From Methanobacterium sp. (GTDB taxonomy: Archaea; Methanobacteriota; Methanobacteria; Methanobacteriales; Methanobacteriaceae): a stretch of 10,253 bases of DNA. This document shows positions 1 to 5,770 of the stretch, piece by piece. The number at the start of each line of letters is the position of its first letter. Position 1 is the first letter of the stretch. The stretch covers positions 1 through 10,253 of the forward strand of contig PLTK01000190.1 of NCBI GenBank assembly GCA_003164415.1, given 5' to 3'. Under the pieces are notes generated by a model, which saw nothing but the letters and a program-made list of their open reading frames with translations, had not been told where the DNA came from and searched no databases. The translations under genes and the position numbers were made by a program.

Positions 1-75
1 GCCACCATCTTAGTTATTAGATTAATTATTTTTCAACTCGCTGAATATAATAAGTTTAATAAAACATTATAAATG

Positions 76-106
76 GTTACTATAAAAGGTTCACCTTTTT
101 TGTAAC
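76..106. repeat. Interrupted inverted repeat upstream of the integrase relic
   Basis: The arms pair as GTTAC (76-80) with GTAAC (102-106) and AAAAGGT (84-90) with ACCTTTT (93-99). They are separated by a 2-base loop and a small asymmetric bulge (TAT against TT). It lies 35 bp before the ATG of the decayed integrase. A TATA-like stretch follows at about 110-116, at the right distance for a nearly leaderless transcript from 141. It could be an operator for the integrase promoter. Because the right arm ends in a run of six T, it could instead be the terminator of a gene left of the window. The symmetry is directly visible; the role is inferred. Confidence 0.5.
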
Positions 107-140
107 AAAATTATATACATTAAACGAATAAATTCATTGT

Positions 141-588
141 ATGGACATATTAGAAGATTCACTATTTAAAGCTTTTATTCAAAATCGTGGCATTCGTAAA
201 GGTACAATAACACGATATATTACTCAACTAAAAATGTCTGTAATTTTATAAAAAAAATCCGACTGTAAATTGATAGAGGAAGATGTAAAAGGAGAATATC
301 TTCAAATACGCATACAAAATAGTTCTGTCAAAAAATATCTGATTAGATTTTAAAGATTACATGGAAAACAAAATAATTATAGTTCTCATAATATCACCAA
401 TACTTTAATGAGGGTAAGAACGTTTTATAGAAATATGACATAATGCACCCTAATGAAAACATAATATTGAAAGTACAGAGGATATTAGATTAGCCCTTAA
501 AAATTGTAATTCCAAATTTCAAGCCATTATTCTACTCATCTTTTCATCTGGTATGGGTATTGCTGCCTGGAAGAAAAAGAAAGGATAG
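141..588 (+). pseudogene. Decayed tyrosine recombinase (integrase), N-terminal part only
   Basis: An ATG at 141 opens a 36-codon frame that ends in TAA at 249-251. It encodes a SAM-like core-binding start: a helix with LFKAF, then RNRGI-type text, and TITRYITQL. The homology continues downstream in shifting frames: CNFIKK near 240-257, VKKYLI near 328-345, DFKDYMEN near 348-371, NYSSH and TLMRVRTFYR near 376-431, and finally a long clean stretch DIRLALKNCNSKF..IILLIFSSGMG to a TAG at 586-588. This order matches the N-terminal arm-type and core-binding region of archaeal phage/XerD-like integrases, up to the SSGMG-type segment just before the first catalytic arginine. The catalytic domain with the R-H-R-Y residues is absent. 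At least three frameshifts and several stops show that the gene is dead. The family call rests on motif order recognised by eye. Confidence 0.72.
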
Positions 589-631
589 ATAATGTAAAAA
601 AACCAAGAAAATAATAAATTATTTTATATAT

Positions 632-964
632 TTATTTTTGAAATATTATATTCTGTGAATCATAAAAAGTTCTGAATATATTTATTTGATCCATAATTAT
701 CTCTGTATATTCACCTAGATCATCGGTCATAATTTGTTCAGGAATTTTCAGTGTAAGGTTTATGATCAATTTTTCTAGATGATATTGATGTTCTAATTCC
801 ACTTCCATAGAATAATCCTTTGGTATATATTTTTTATAATTTCCAAATCTATTTTTAAGGAACTCATATTGTTCAGAGTTAATTTGTGTATCTTCAAATT
901 TAAAGAATAAATCTGTTAGATTTTGTTCGGTTTTTTTAACTTTTAAATCATTTAACTTTATCAC
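632..964 (-). CDS. Hypothetical protein, 110 aa
   Basis: The start is a GTG (complement of 962-964). It is chosen because a good Shine-Dalgarno, AAGGAG (complement of 972-977), lies about 7 nt ahead, and no ATG fits better. The product is soluble, rich in Asn, Ile and Lys, with no signal peptide, membrane segment or cysteine. It appears to be mixed alpha/beta, with a charged N-terminal helix and a QYHLEKLIINLTLKIPEQI strand-like segment in the middle. I do not recognise the family. It lies between the integrase relic (convergent) and the response regulator (divergent), so it may be cargo of the same old integrated element. A TATA-like TTTATAAG at 993-1000 (minus strand) or a second AT-rich box at about 1004-1014 could drive it. 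The intact frame and ribosome site argue that it is still expressed. Confidence 0.72.
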   Translation of the reverse strand: MIKLNDLKVKKTEQNLTDLFFKFEDTQINSEQYEFLKNRFGNYKKYIPKDYSMEVELEHQYHLEKLIINLTLKIPEQIMTDDLGEYTEIIMDQINIFRTFYDSQNIIFQK

Positions 965-1189
965 TATTCCACTCCTTATTATATCATTTTAACTTATAAA
1001 CAGATATAGTTAACCAAAATAACTCATAATTCGATCTTTTATAAGAAATAAACCATTCGTGATGTGTAAAACAAATAGTAATAAGATATATCCTATTTTT
1101 AAATTAAAAATGAAGAATAATTAACCGAACAAATATTAAAAAAAATCTATTAATAGTTCCATAAAATTATATTGGTATTGTATAACCAT

Positions 1190-1235
1190 AATATAAACAT
1201 GCAATCATTTATCATGAGAAAAATTTCAATAGGAG
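1190..1235 (+). promoter_or_regulatory. Promoter and ribosome site of the response regulator
   Basis: A TATA-like AATATAAA at 1190-1197 would place transcription initiation near 1219. A clear AGGAG at 1231-1235 is followed 9 nt later by codon 1245-1247, the point where the receiver protein should begin. That spacing equals the spacing of the TTG-start gene at 6229 in this window. The ATG at 1237 is only 1 nt from the AGGAG and leads to a stop after four codons, so it is not the start. Confidence 0.45.
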
Positions 1236-1244
1236 CATGAAAAC

Positions 1245-1610
1245 ACGTTAAACTTAAAAATTCTAATTGTTGAAGATGATAACGTAATAGCAAAAGATTT
1301 AGAACAACTATTAGAAAAAATAGGCCATAAAATAATTTGCATAGTAAATAATGGGAAAGATGCTATAAAAATAACAGAAGAAAAGAGACCAGATCTAATT
1401 CTAATGGACATAGTACTAAAAGGAGAATTAGACGGAATACAAGCCGCCCAAATAATCAAAGATAAATACAATATCCCCTTCATTTACTTAACAGCTTACT
1501 ACGACAATGAAATATTAGAAAAAGCTCAAAAAACCCAACCAGCAGCATACATCACCAAACCATACGAAGAAAAAGGACTACAAACAGCTATACAACTAGC
1601 AATCCATTAA
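1245..1610 (+). CDS. Single-domain response regulator (CheY-like) with an apparent ACG start
   Basis: This is a stand-alone receiver domain of 121 residues that would take phosphate from a histidine kinase. All receiver landmarks are present, counting from codon 1245: acidic pair D11 and D12 in ILIVEDD, phospho-acceptor D55 in LILMD, T83 in IYLTA, and K105 followed by P106 in YITKP. There is no output domain. No ATG, GTG or TTG occurs in frame between the stop at 1230-1232 and ATG 1404, and starting at 1404 would delete the acidic pair. Codon 1245 is ACG. It sits 9 nt after AGGAG and aligns without gaps with Met1 of the receiver in the 866-residue kinase at 7349-9949 (both have D11/D12, D55, T83). 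It is therefore either a real ACG start, a recent ATG-to-ACG loss of start, or a sequence error. A one-base deletion in the AAAA run after ATG 1237 is a less likely alternative. Its natural partner could be the receiver-less kinase at 2518. Confidence 0.75.
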   Translation, partial: TLNLKILIVEDDNVIAKDLEQLLEKIGHKIICIVNNGKDAIKITEEKRPDLILMDIVLKGELDGIQAAQIIKDKYNIPFIYLTAYYDNEILEKAQKTQPAAYITKPYEEKGLQTAIQLAIH

Positions 1611-1640
1611 CTTCAGAAATATTCCGAATGAGTCCCTGTC

Positions 1641-1652
1641 TTTTTTAAAAAA
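1641..1652 (+). terminator. Possible poly-T terminator after the response regulator
   Basis: A run of six T followed by six A lies about 30 bp after the stop of the response regulator. Archaeal intrinsic termination needs little more than a T-run in the non-template strand, so this is a plausible end of transcript. In such AT-rich DNA the run could also be chance. Confidence 0.3.
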
Positions 1653-1693
1653 TTCCTGAAAATATCATATCATTACAAGATGATTTTGTTTTA

Positions 1694-2404
1694 ATGATTG
1701 CAGTGTAGCAGCATATAAAGAAAAACCATCAAAAGGTACATCTTCATAAAAATAGAGTTAAACAAACCCAATATGTAACATATACTAAATATCTTAAAAT
1801 TAAAGCTGTTTGGGATGCATTCGTAAATCTAAACAAAAGAAAACCTAATATGTCTATATAAATGATCCAGTTCCAACTCCAGATCCTTATTGGATTCTAG
1901 TAAATAATGTAATATATCATTACATGAAACAGCATACACTTGCAGACTTTCAAGTAGTATGGAATCACTGTCAACATTTGGAATAACAGGAGAATCAACA
2001 TCTGAAATGGCAAGATTAAAAGACACGACTATAGAATGGTACCATTCATGGCACCTCTAATGGCCGGGATCATATAAGAAGCAGTTAATCATAACGTATC
2101 ATTAACAATCCATGAAGCAAAATATATAGATCTCGGATGGACAGGAATTACAACATCAATTCAAAGCAGGAATGGAAAATAATAGTTCATGCATATGTGC
2201 AGAATGGCGAACATACTACAAATGAGGCCACACGTTGACCTAATCGGAATAAACCTAACACTTCAAAAAGTAAGAATAGCAGATCCAGACAGAGGAATAA
2301 TAGAATACACCATGGATAAATTCAAGGAAGGAATGCCATTAAATAGTCAACCAGCACTTATTTTGTTTCCAAGAAATAATAAATTTATTTCATTTTTTTT
2401 ATAG
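1694..2404 (+). pseudogene. Decayed gene of unknown family (frameshifts and stops)
   Basis: Protein-like text runs left to right through all three plus frames. Frame of 1694 to about 1858 gives KAVWDAFVNLNKRKP. Then 1855-1983 gives YINDPVPTPDPYWILVNN and HTLADFQ. Then about 1960-2057 gives FGITGESTSEMARLKDTTIEWY. Then 2048-2404 gives PLMAGII, EAVNHNVSLTIHEAKY, IDLGWTG, HVDLIGINL, KVRIADPDRGIIEYTMDKF and QPALILFP, interrupted by stops at about 2075 and 2180-2185. Each hand-over is a small frameshift at nearly contiguous positions. This is what a once-continuous reading frame of at least 230 codons looks like after decay. The last piece, from ATG 2189 to 2404, is open for 71 codons but is only a C-terminal fragment. 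I cannot name the family. The gene separates a response regulator from a likely partner kinase and may be an inserted or provirus-derived gene. Confidence 0.65.
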
Positions 2405-2458
2405 TTTCCAAAGTTTCAGATTATAAAAACATAATTTTATTTAGACAAGTTATTTTAC

Positions 2459-2507
2459 TTATAAAAATATAATAATACAGTAGAATTTAGAATAGATTTG
2501 TTGGGAG
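2459..2507 (+). promoter_or_regulatory. Promoter and ribosome site of the 482-aa kinase
   Basis: TTATAAAA at 2459-2466 is a good archaeal TATA box and would start a transcript near 2488. GGGAG at 2503-2507 lies 10 nt before ATG 2518 and fits the spacing of other Shine-Dalgarno sites in the window. The kinase thus seems to have its own promoter and not to depend on the upstream response-regulator transcript. Confidence 0.4.
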
Positions 2508-2517
2508 CATAAATTTT

Positions 2518-3966
2518 ATGAAAGAAAAAATGGTTAAATACCAACAAAAAGATTCTGAAGATCAGGAAAATATATTTAAAAGATCTGAAATTTTTGATAG
2601 TGAAATGTTTTTAATGTTATTTGAGTTTAATACTTCTGTTTTGACTTTACTTGATCCATATTCTGGAAAAATTATTAATGCTAATCCTGCTGCAGCCAAA
2701 TTTTATGGATATTCAAGAGAGAAATTATGTTCCATGAATATCAACGAGATTAACATGTCACCTTCTGAAAAAATTCAGGAGGCAATGATTAGTGGTATAA
2801 CTGAAGGTTCGAATTTTATATTTCCACACAAATTAGCTAATGGTAAAATTCGTACTGTAGAAGTTTTCAATTCATCTATTGAGTTTAAAGGTAAGGTTAT
2901 TTTATTTAATATTATACATGACATTACTCCCCGAATCGAAATGGAAAAATCTCTTCGTAAAAGTGAAGAAAAATACAGAACACTCTTCGAAGAAGACCCA
3001 AACTACACAATACTCTTAGGAACAGATGGTACAATCCTTGATGTTAACAAGAAAACAACTAAATTATTAGGCATCTCAAAAAAAGAATTAATTGGGAAAA
3101 ATTATTCATTATTTACAAAACCTGAAGATATTGAATTCAGGAAGGATAAAATCAATAGTGTATTACAAGGAAAGTTAGTAGAACCTTTTGAATTCAAATT
3201 CATAAATATAAAAGGTGATACATATTGGGTTAAAGTAAATTTGAAACCAGTAGTCAATAATGAAAAAGTTATTTACATTATTCTAATAGGAATCGATATC
3301 ACAGAACATAAAAAAGCTGAAAATTTAATTAAATCATCTTTAGATGATAAAAATATTCTTCTCAAAGAAATACATCATCGAGTAAAGAATAATATGCAGA
3401 TTATTTCTAGTTTATTAAGCTTACAAACAGAATATGTGGATGATGAGGAAGCTATTAATGTTTTGAAGGAAAGTCAAAATAGAGTAAGATCTATGGCAAT
3501 TATTCATGAAAAGTTGTATAAATCTAAAGATTTGACCAACATAAATTTTGTTGATTATATCCAAAGTCTTGTATTAAACTTATTTTATTCGTATAATATT
3601 AAAGAAACACAGATCAAAGCCACACTAAAACTAGAAAATATATGTTTGAATATTGAAACTGCAATTCCATGTGGTCTAATTATAAGCGAACTTATATCTA
3701 ACAGTCTAAAATACGCATTTCCCAATGATATGAACGGAGAAATTATTGTATCTCTTAAATCTGAAAAAGACACTTATAAACTAAGCATTAGCGATAATGG
3801 GATAGGATTGCCTGAAGATATCAACTTTAATAATATAAGAACTCTTGGTCTTTTATTGGTAAACAGCTTAACAGAACAAATTGATGGAGAAGTAACAATA
3901 TACCGGAACCATGGAACGCGATATGAGATAAGCTTTAAAGAACAAATATACAAAAAACGTATATAA
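2518..3966 (+). CDS. PAS-domain sensor histidine kinase (HisKA_2 type), 482 aa
   Basis: Sensor kinase of the two-component class. It has no signal peptide or membrane segment, so it should sense an internal cue. Domains in order: PAS about 32-139, a second PAS about 150-268 ending in the usual DITEHKKAE hinge, HisKA_2 dimerisation/phospho-acceptor domain about 278-355, and HATPase_c about 385-475. The H-box is EIHHRVKNNMQ with H286 and H287; H287 aligns with the conserved histidine before Arg in HWE/HisKA_2 kinases. The N-box is ELISNSLKYAF (N395), the G1 box DNGIGLPE (D426), and a second glycine motif is LGLLLV. All residues needed for ATP binding and autophosphorylation appear present. There is no receiver or output domain, so it needs a separate partner; the response regulator at 1245-1610 is the nearest candidate. 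From residue 150 to the end it is strongly similar to the C-terminal part of the 866-residue kinase in this window, so the two are paralogues. The ligand cannot be read from the PAS sequences. Confidence 0.93.
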   Translation: MKEKMVKYQQKDSEDQENIFKRSEIFDSEMFLMLFEFNTSVLTLLDPYSGKIINANPAAAKFYGYSREKLCSMNINEINMSPSEKIQEAMISGITEGSNFIFPHKLANGKIRTVEVFNSSIEFKGKVILFNIIHDITPRIEMEKSLRKSEEKYRTLFEEDPNYTILLGTDGTILDVNKKTTKLLGISKKELIGKNYSLFTKPEDIEFRKDKINSVLQGKLVEPFEFKFINIKGDTYWVKVNLKPVVNNEKVIYIILIGIDITEHKKAENLIKSSLDDKNILLKEIHHRVKNNMQIISSLLSLQTEYVDDEEAINVLKESQNRVRSMAIIHEKLYKSKDLTNINFVDYIQSLVLNLFYSYNIKETQIKATLKLENICLNIETAIPCGLIISELISNSLKYAFPNDMNGEIIVSLKSEKDTYKLSISDNGIGLPEDINFNNIRTLGLLLVNSLTEQIDGEVTIYRNHGTRYEISFKEQIYKKRI

Positions 3967-4007
3967 ATTTCTTTCAGATGGAGTATTAGAATTAATTTAT
4001 CTAAAAT

Positions 4008-4027
4008 AAAAAAAATTACAAAAAAAA
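4008..4027 (-). terminator. Double poly-T terminator of the histone gene
   Basis: On the minus strand two runs of eight T (complements of 4020-4027 and 4008-4015), split by four bases, begin 8 bp after the histone stop. Strong T-runs like these are the known intrinsic terminators of archaeal RNA polymerase. Two in series fit a highly expressed gene. They also insulate the convergent kinase gene ending at 3966. Confidence 0.6.
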
Positions 4028-4034
4028 TTTAAAA

Positions 4035-4244
4035 TTATTTTATTTGTTTAACTGCCATTTCAATATCTGATGCATGGACAGTTTTTCTTCCAGCGTGTTT
4101 TGCAAGTAACACAGCTTTTTTAGAGATATTTTCTCCACATTCTTCTAAAACTTTTGCTAATGTTTCTTTTGCATCGTCACTTACTCTAGGTGCACCTGCA
4201 TTTTTTATTATTCTTCCTATTGGAGCTATTGGTAGTTCAGTCAT
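4035..4244 (-). CDS. Archaeal histone, HMf family, 69 aa
   Basis: Chromatin protein that dimerises through the histone fold and wraps DNA in extended hypernucleosomes. The start is ELPIAPIGRIIKNAGA, which is diagnostic of HMfA/HMfB-type histones, with one extra Thr after Met. DNA-contact residues are kept: R11, R20 in RVSDDA, and K54/T55 in AGRKT. The tetramer-interface trio corresponding to HMfB L46, H49 and D59 is kept as L47, H50 and D60, so it should polymerise. Differences from HMfB include C36 in place of a methionine, and a C-terminus VKQIK instead of an Arg/Lys-rich end. The length is that of the family. The start is supported by GGTGAT (complement of 4250-4255) 5 nt ahead, which pairs with the 16S 3' end. 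It is flanked by its own promoter and a strong T-run terminator, so it is a monocistronic unit. Confidence 0.97.
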   Translation of the reverse strand: MTELPIAPIGRIIKNAGAPRVSDDAKETLAKVLEECGENISKKAVLLAKHAGRKTVHASDIEMAVKQIK

Positions 4245-4249
4245 ATTTT

Positions 4250-4286
4250 ATCACCATTATATAGTTTGTAGTCTCGTTTATTTAAA
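4250..4286 (-). promoter_or_regulatory. Histone promoter and ribosome site
   Basis: TTTAAATA on the minus strand (4279-4286) is close to the methanogen TATA consensus. It predicts initiation near 4256-4258, giving a very short leader that still holds GGTGAT (4250-4255). The surrounding 4275-4300 is almost pure A/T, which may strengthen TBP binding. Confidence 0.5.
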
Positions 4287-4427
4287 TATATTTAATTATA
4301 ATGGATTTCCATAACGATATACACGCTTTATTAAAATTAAGTGAATATAATTACAAAAAACCGGTCATATAGTCAAAAGTAAATTAATATTAATTGTACA
4401 CTAAGAAGAATATGTCCTATTTAATAA

Positions 4428-4604
4428 TTATATAAATTTTATGGTTTCATTTAACCCAAAAACTAGAAATAATACCCCAATTCCAATTATTACATAATCT
4501 AAAGGATTATAACCCATATAAATAAAAATTACTCCAATTAAAATTAATATAAATCCCATGAAATAATATCTTATAGATTTTTTAGTAAATTTTTCTAATT
4601 TCAT
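4428..4604 (-). CDS. Small two-helix membrane protein, 58 aa
   Basis: ATG (complement of 4602-4604) opens 58 codons to TAA (4428-4430). The product begins with a basic segment, MKLEKFTKKSIRYY, followed by two hydrophobic helices: about residues 15-31 (FMGFILILIGVIFIYMG) and about 36-51 (DYVIIGIGVLFLVFG). A short polar turn, YNPLD, lies between them, and the tail is NETIKFI. Basic residues before helix 1 predict both ends inside by the positive-inside rule. The amino-acid pattern is that of a real small membrane protein, not chance A/T translation: glycines are regularly spaced in both helices and the charges are confined to the ends. There is no convincing Shine-Dalgarno just ahead, so a leaderless or weakly translated message is possible. 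It lies between the histone and the TrmB regulator, in the same direction as both. I do not recognise a family and infer no function. Confidence 0.65.
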   Translation of the reverse strand: MKLEKFTKKSIRYYFMGFILILIGVIFIYMGYNPLDYVIIGIGVLFLVFGLNETIKFI

Positions 4605-4741
4605 AATTATTTTTGGTATGAATACACTAACAATTATTTATTATCACCAATCATAGTTTAAACTTCATATCAGATAAATTTTATTAAAAGAAAAATTTAA
4701 GTGTAAAATCATCACAAAAAACCCTTCATAAATGCAAATTT

Positions 4742-4770
4742 AAAAAATAATGATATTTAGGGGGACCCCC
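4742..4770 (-). terminator. GC hairpin plus T-run, possible terminator of the TrmB gene
   Basis: Five G, one A and five C at 4760-4770 form a perfect palindrome in otherwise very A/T-rich DNA. On the minus strand it is followed 12 bp later by six T (complement of 4742-4747). This lies about 90 bp beyond the TrmB stop and resembles a bacterial-style terminator. With only one unpaired base the inner pairs must open into the loop, leaving a stem of about 3-4 GC pairs. Alternatives are a protein-binding site or part of a small RNA. Confidence 0.35.
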
Positions 4771-4858
4771 ACCAGAGAAACCATAAAATATTTTCTGTCC
4801 CTCAACTTACATACAAAATATATTATAAAATATTTACTTATTAATATTCTATAATTTA

Positions 4859-5656
4859 TTATATTGAATTTGTTTTAAACTTCTTCCAATCCATGTCAAA
4901 AACACTTGCCATGTATGAAGTTAAAGAACGATCTGGAATCCAAATAGCCACCATATTATCAAGATCGGGAATTTCATCAGTAACTTGGCATAACATCAAA
5001 AGAATTTCTTTATCATCAACCATTACACTTTTTATAAAGTAAGGATGACCCACTTTTATATCATTTTTCATTGCAGATAGACCGTTAATTATATTGATTT
5101 CCCCATTTTTGAGTTTTATCTTAGGTACTGTTATTATTCTAACACTAACTCCTCTTTGTTTGGCTTTTAACATTTGATTTTGGATAATTTCTATTTCTTG
5201 TGGAGAATATAAACTGCCCATTAACATTATTCTTTTTTCAGCCCTTTCTATCATTTCTCCAGTCAACTGTGTAATATTATTAATACTATGCAAAATTCGG
5301 ACTTTCGGTGTTTCACTTGACATCATGTTGTCAAAAGTCATTGACAATTCGTTCGATAAACTATCAATATTAGAATCAAAGGAGGATTTTTTTGCTTTTA
5401 TAATTTCTTTTGGATATTTGGGTGTGACTGTTGATGGTCTACCTTTTTCAATAGTTATCCAATTATCTTCTTCTAGTTCTTTAAGTGTTCCATATATTTT
5501 TGTACGTGGAATTCCTGATTCTTCTGCTATAACAGAGGGTTTAGTTACTCCCACCATCATGAGAGCCAAATAAGCTTTTGCACCGTAATATGTTAGTCCA
5601 AGTTTCTGTAATGTTGATATTGTTGTTGGATCATTTATCATAATATTTAGTGTCAC
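4859..5656 (-). CDS. TrmB-family transcriptional regulator, 265 aa
   Basis: DNA-binding regulator. The N-terminal winged helix-turn-helix (about 17-80) reads LGLTYYGAKAYLALM, then VTKPSVIAEESGIPRTKIYGTLKELE as the recognition helix pair, then a wing around EKGRPSTVTPKYP. This is the TrmB signature. A helical linker (about 82-112) probably forms the dimer coiled coil. The C-terminal half (about 119-262) resembles the phospholipase-D-like ligand-binding domain of TrmB proteins, with RIMLMGSLY, a VRIITVP strand, HPYFIKSVMVDDKEILLM and a terminal WKKF. No catalytic HKD motif is visible, so it should bind a small ligand and not cleave it. The start given is GTG 5656. ATG 5641, five codons later, is an alternative that fits a leaderless transcript from the TATA-like box at 5665-5671. 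It is divergent from the SnoaL/CDGSH operon and shares a palindromic intergenic site with it. It therefore probably controls both units, though a role in sugar transport, as for classic TrmB, is not suggested by the neighbours. Confidence 0.9.
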   Translation of the reverse strand: MTLNIMINDPTTISTLQKLGLTYYGAKAYLALMMVGVTKPSVIAEESGIPRTKIYGTLKELEEDNWITIEKGRPSTVTPKYPKEIIKAKKSSFDSNIDSLSNELSMTFDNMMSSETPKVRILHSINNITQLTGEMIERAEKRIMLMGSLYSPQEIEIIQNQMLKAKQRGVSVRIITVPKIKLKNGEINIINGLSAMKNDIKVGHPYFIKSVMVDDKEILLMLCQVTDEIPDLDNMVAIWIPDRSLTSYMASVFDMDWKKFKTNSI

Positions 5657-5665
5657 TTATAACCA

Positions 5666-5696
5666 TATAAAAGTTACAAAATATTTAACTTTTATA
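5666..5696. promoter_or_regulatory. Perfect 11-bp inverted repeat, candidate operator of the divergent unit
   Basis: TATAAAAGTTA (5666-5676) and its exact reverse complement (5686-5696) flank a 9-bp A/T spacer. Arm centres are 20 bp apart, about two helix turns, which suits a dimeric winged-helix protein. The arms overlap TATA-like boxes for the minus-strand regulator gene (TTTATATG, complement of 5665-5671, and TTTATAAA at 5691-5698). A bound protein would block TBP there, and might also affect the plus-strand promoter about 30 bp away. The symmetry is directly seen; binding by the TrmB-family protein is inferred from position. Confidence 0.55.
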
Positions 5697-5724
5697 AATC
5701 CAACTAGTTATTTGTGGGTTTAAA

Positions 5725-5766
5725 TTATAAAAAAATTTAGCTGCTCAACTAAAATAAAGGAGGTGA
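5725..5766 (+). promoter_or_regulatory. Promoter and strong Shine-Dalgarno of the SnoaL/CDGSH operon
   Basis: TTATAAAA at 5725-5732 predicts initiation near 5754. GGAGGTGA at 5759-5766 is a full-length complement of the archaeal 16S 3' end and lies 4 nt before GTG 5771 (7 nt from GGAGG). It is the strongest ribosome site in the window and decides the GTG start. It suggests high translation of the first gene when the operon is on. Confidence 0.5.
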
Positions 5767-5770
5767 AATT

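Noticed and set aside
1226..1483. Minus-strand open frame of 85 codons opposite the response regulator
   Set aside because: It is the antisense of a receiver domain with all catalytic residues and is a shadow of that gene.
1404..1610. Response regulator starting at ATG 1404
   Set aside because: This start would remove the acidic pair and first half of the receiver fold, and there is no ribosome site before it. Clear homology extends back to 1245.
1829..2026. Minus-strand open frame of 65 codons
   Set aside because: The plus strand here carries recognisable fragments of a decayed gene in successive frames. The minus frame has no ribosome site and no family resemblance.
2189..2404. Stand-alone 71-codon gene from ATG 2189
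   Set aside because: It lies in the same frame as, and reads as the continuation of, the decayed protein upstream after stops at 2180-2185. It has no ribosome site and is treated as the tail of the pseudogene.
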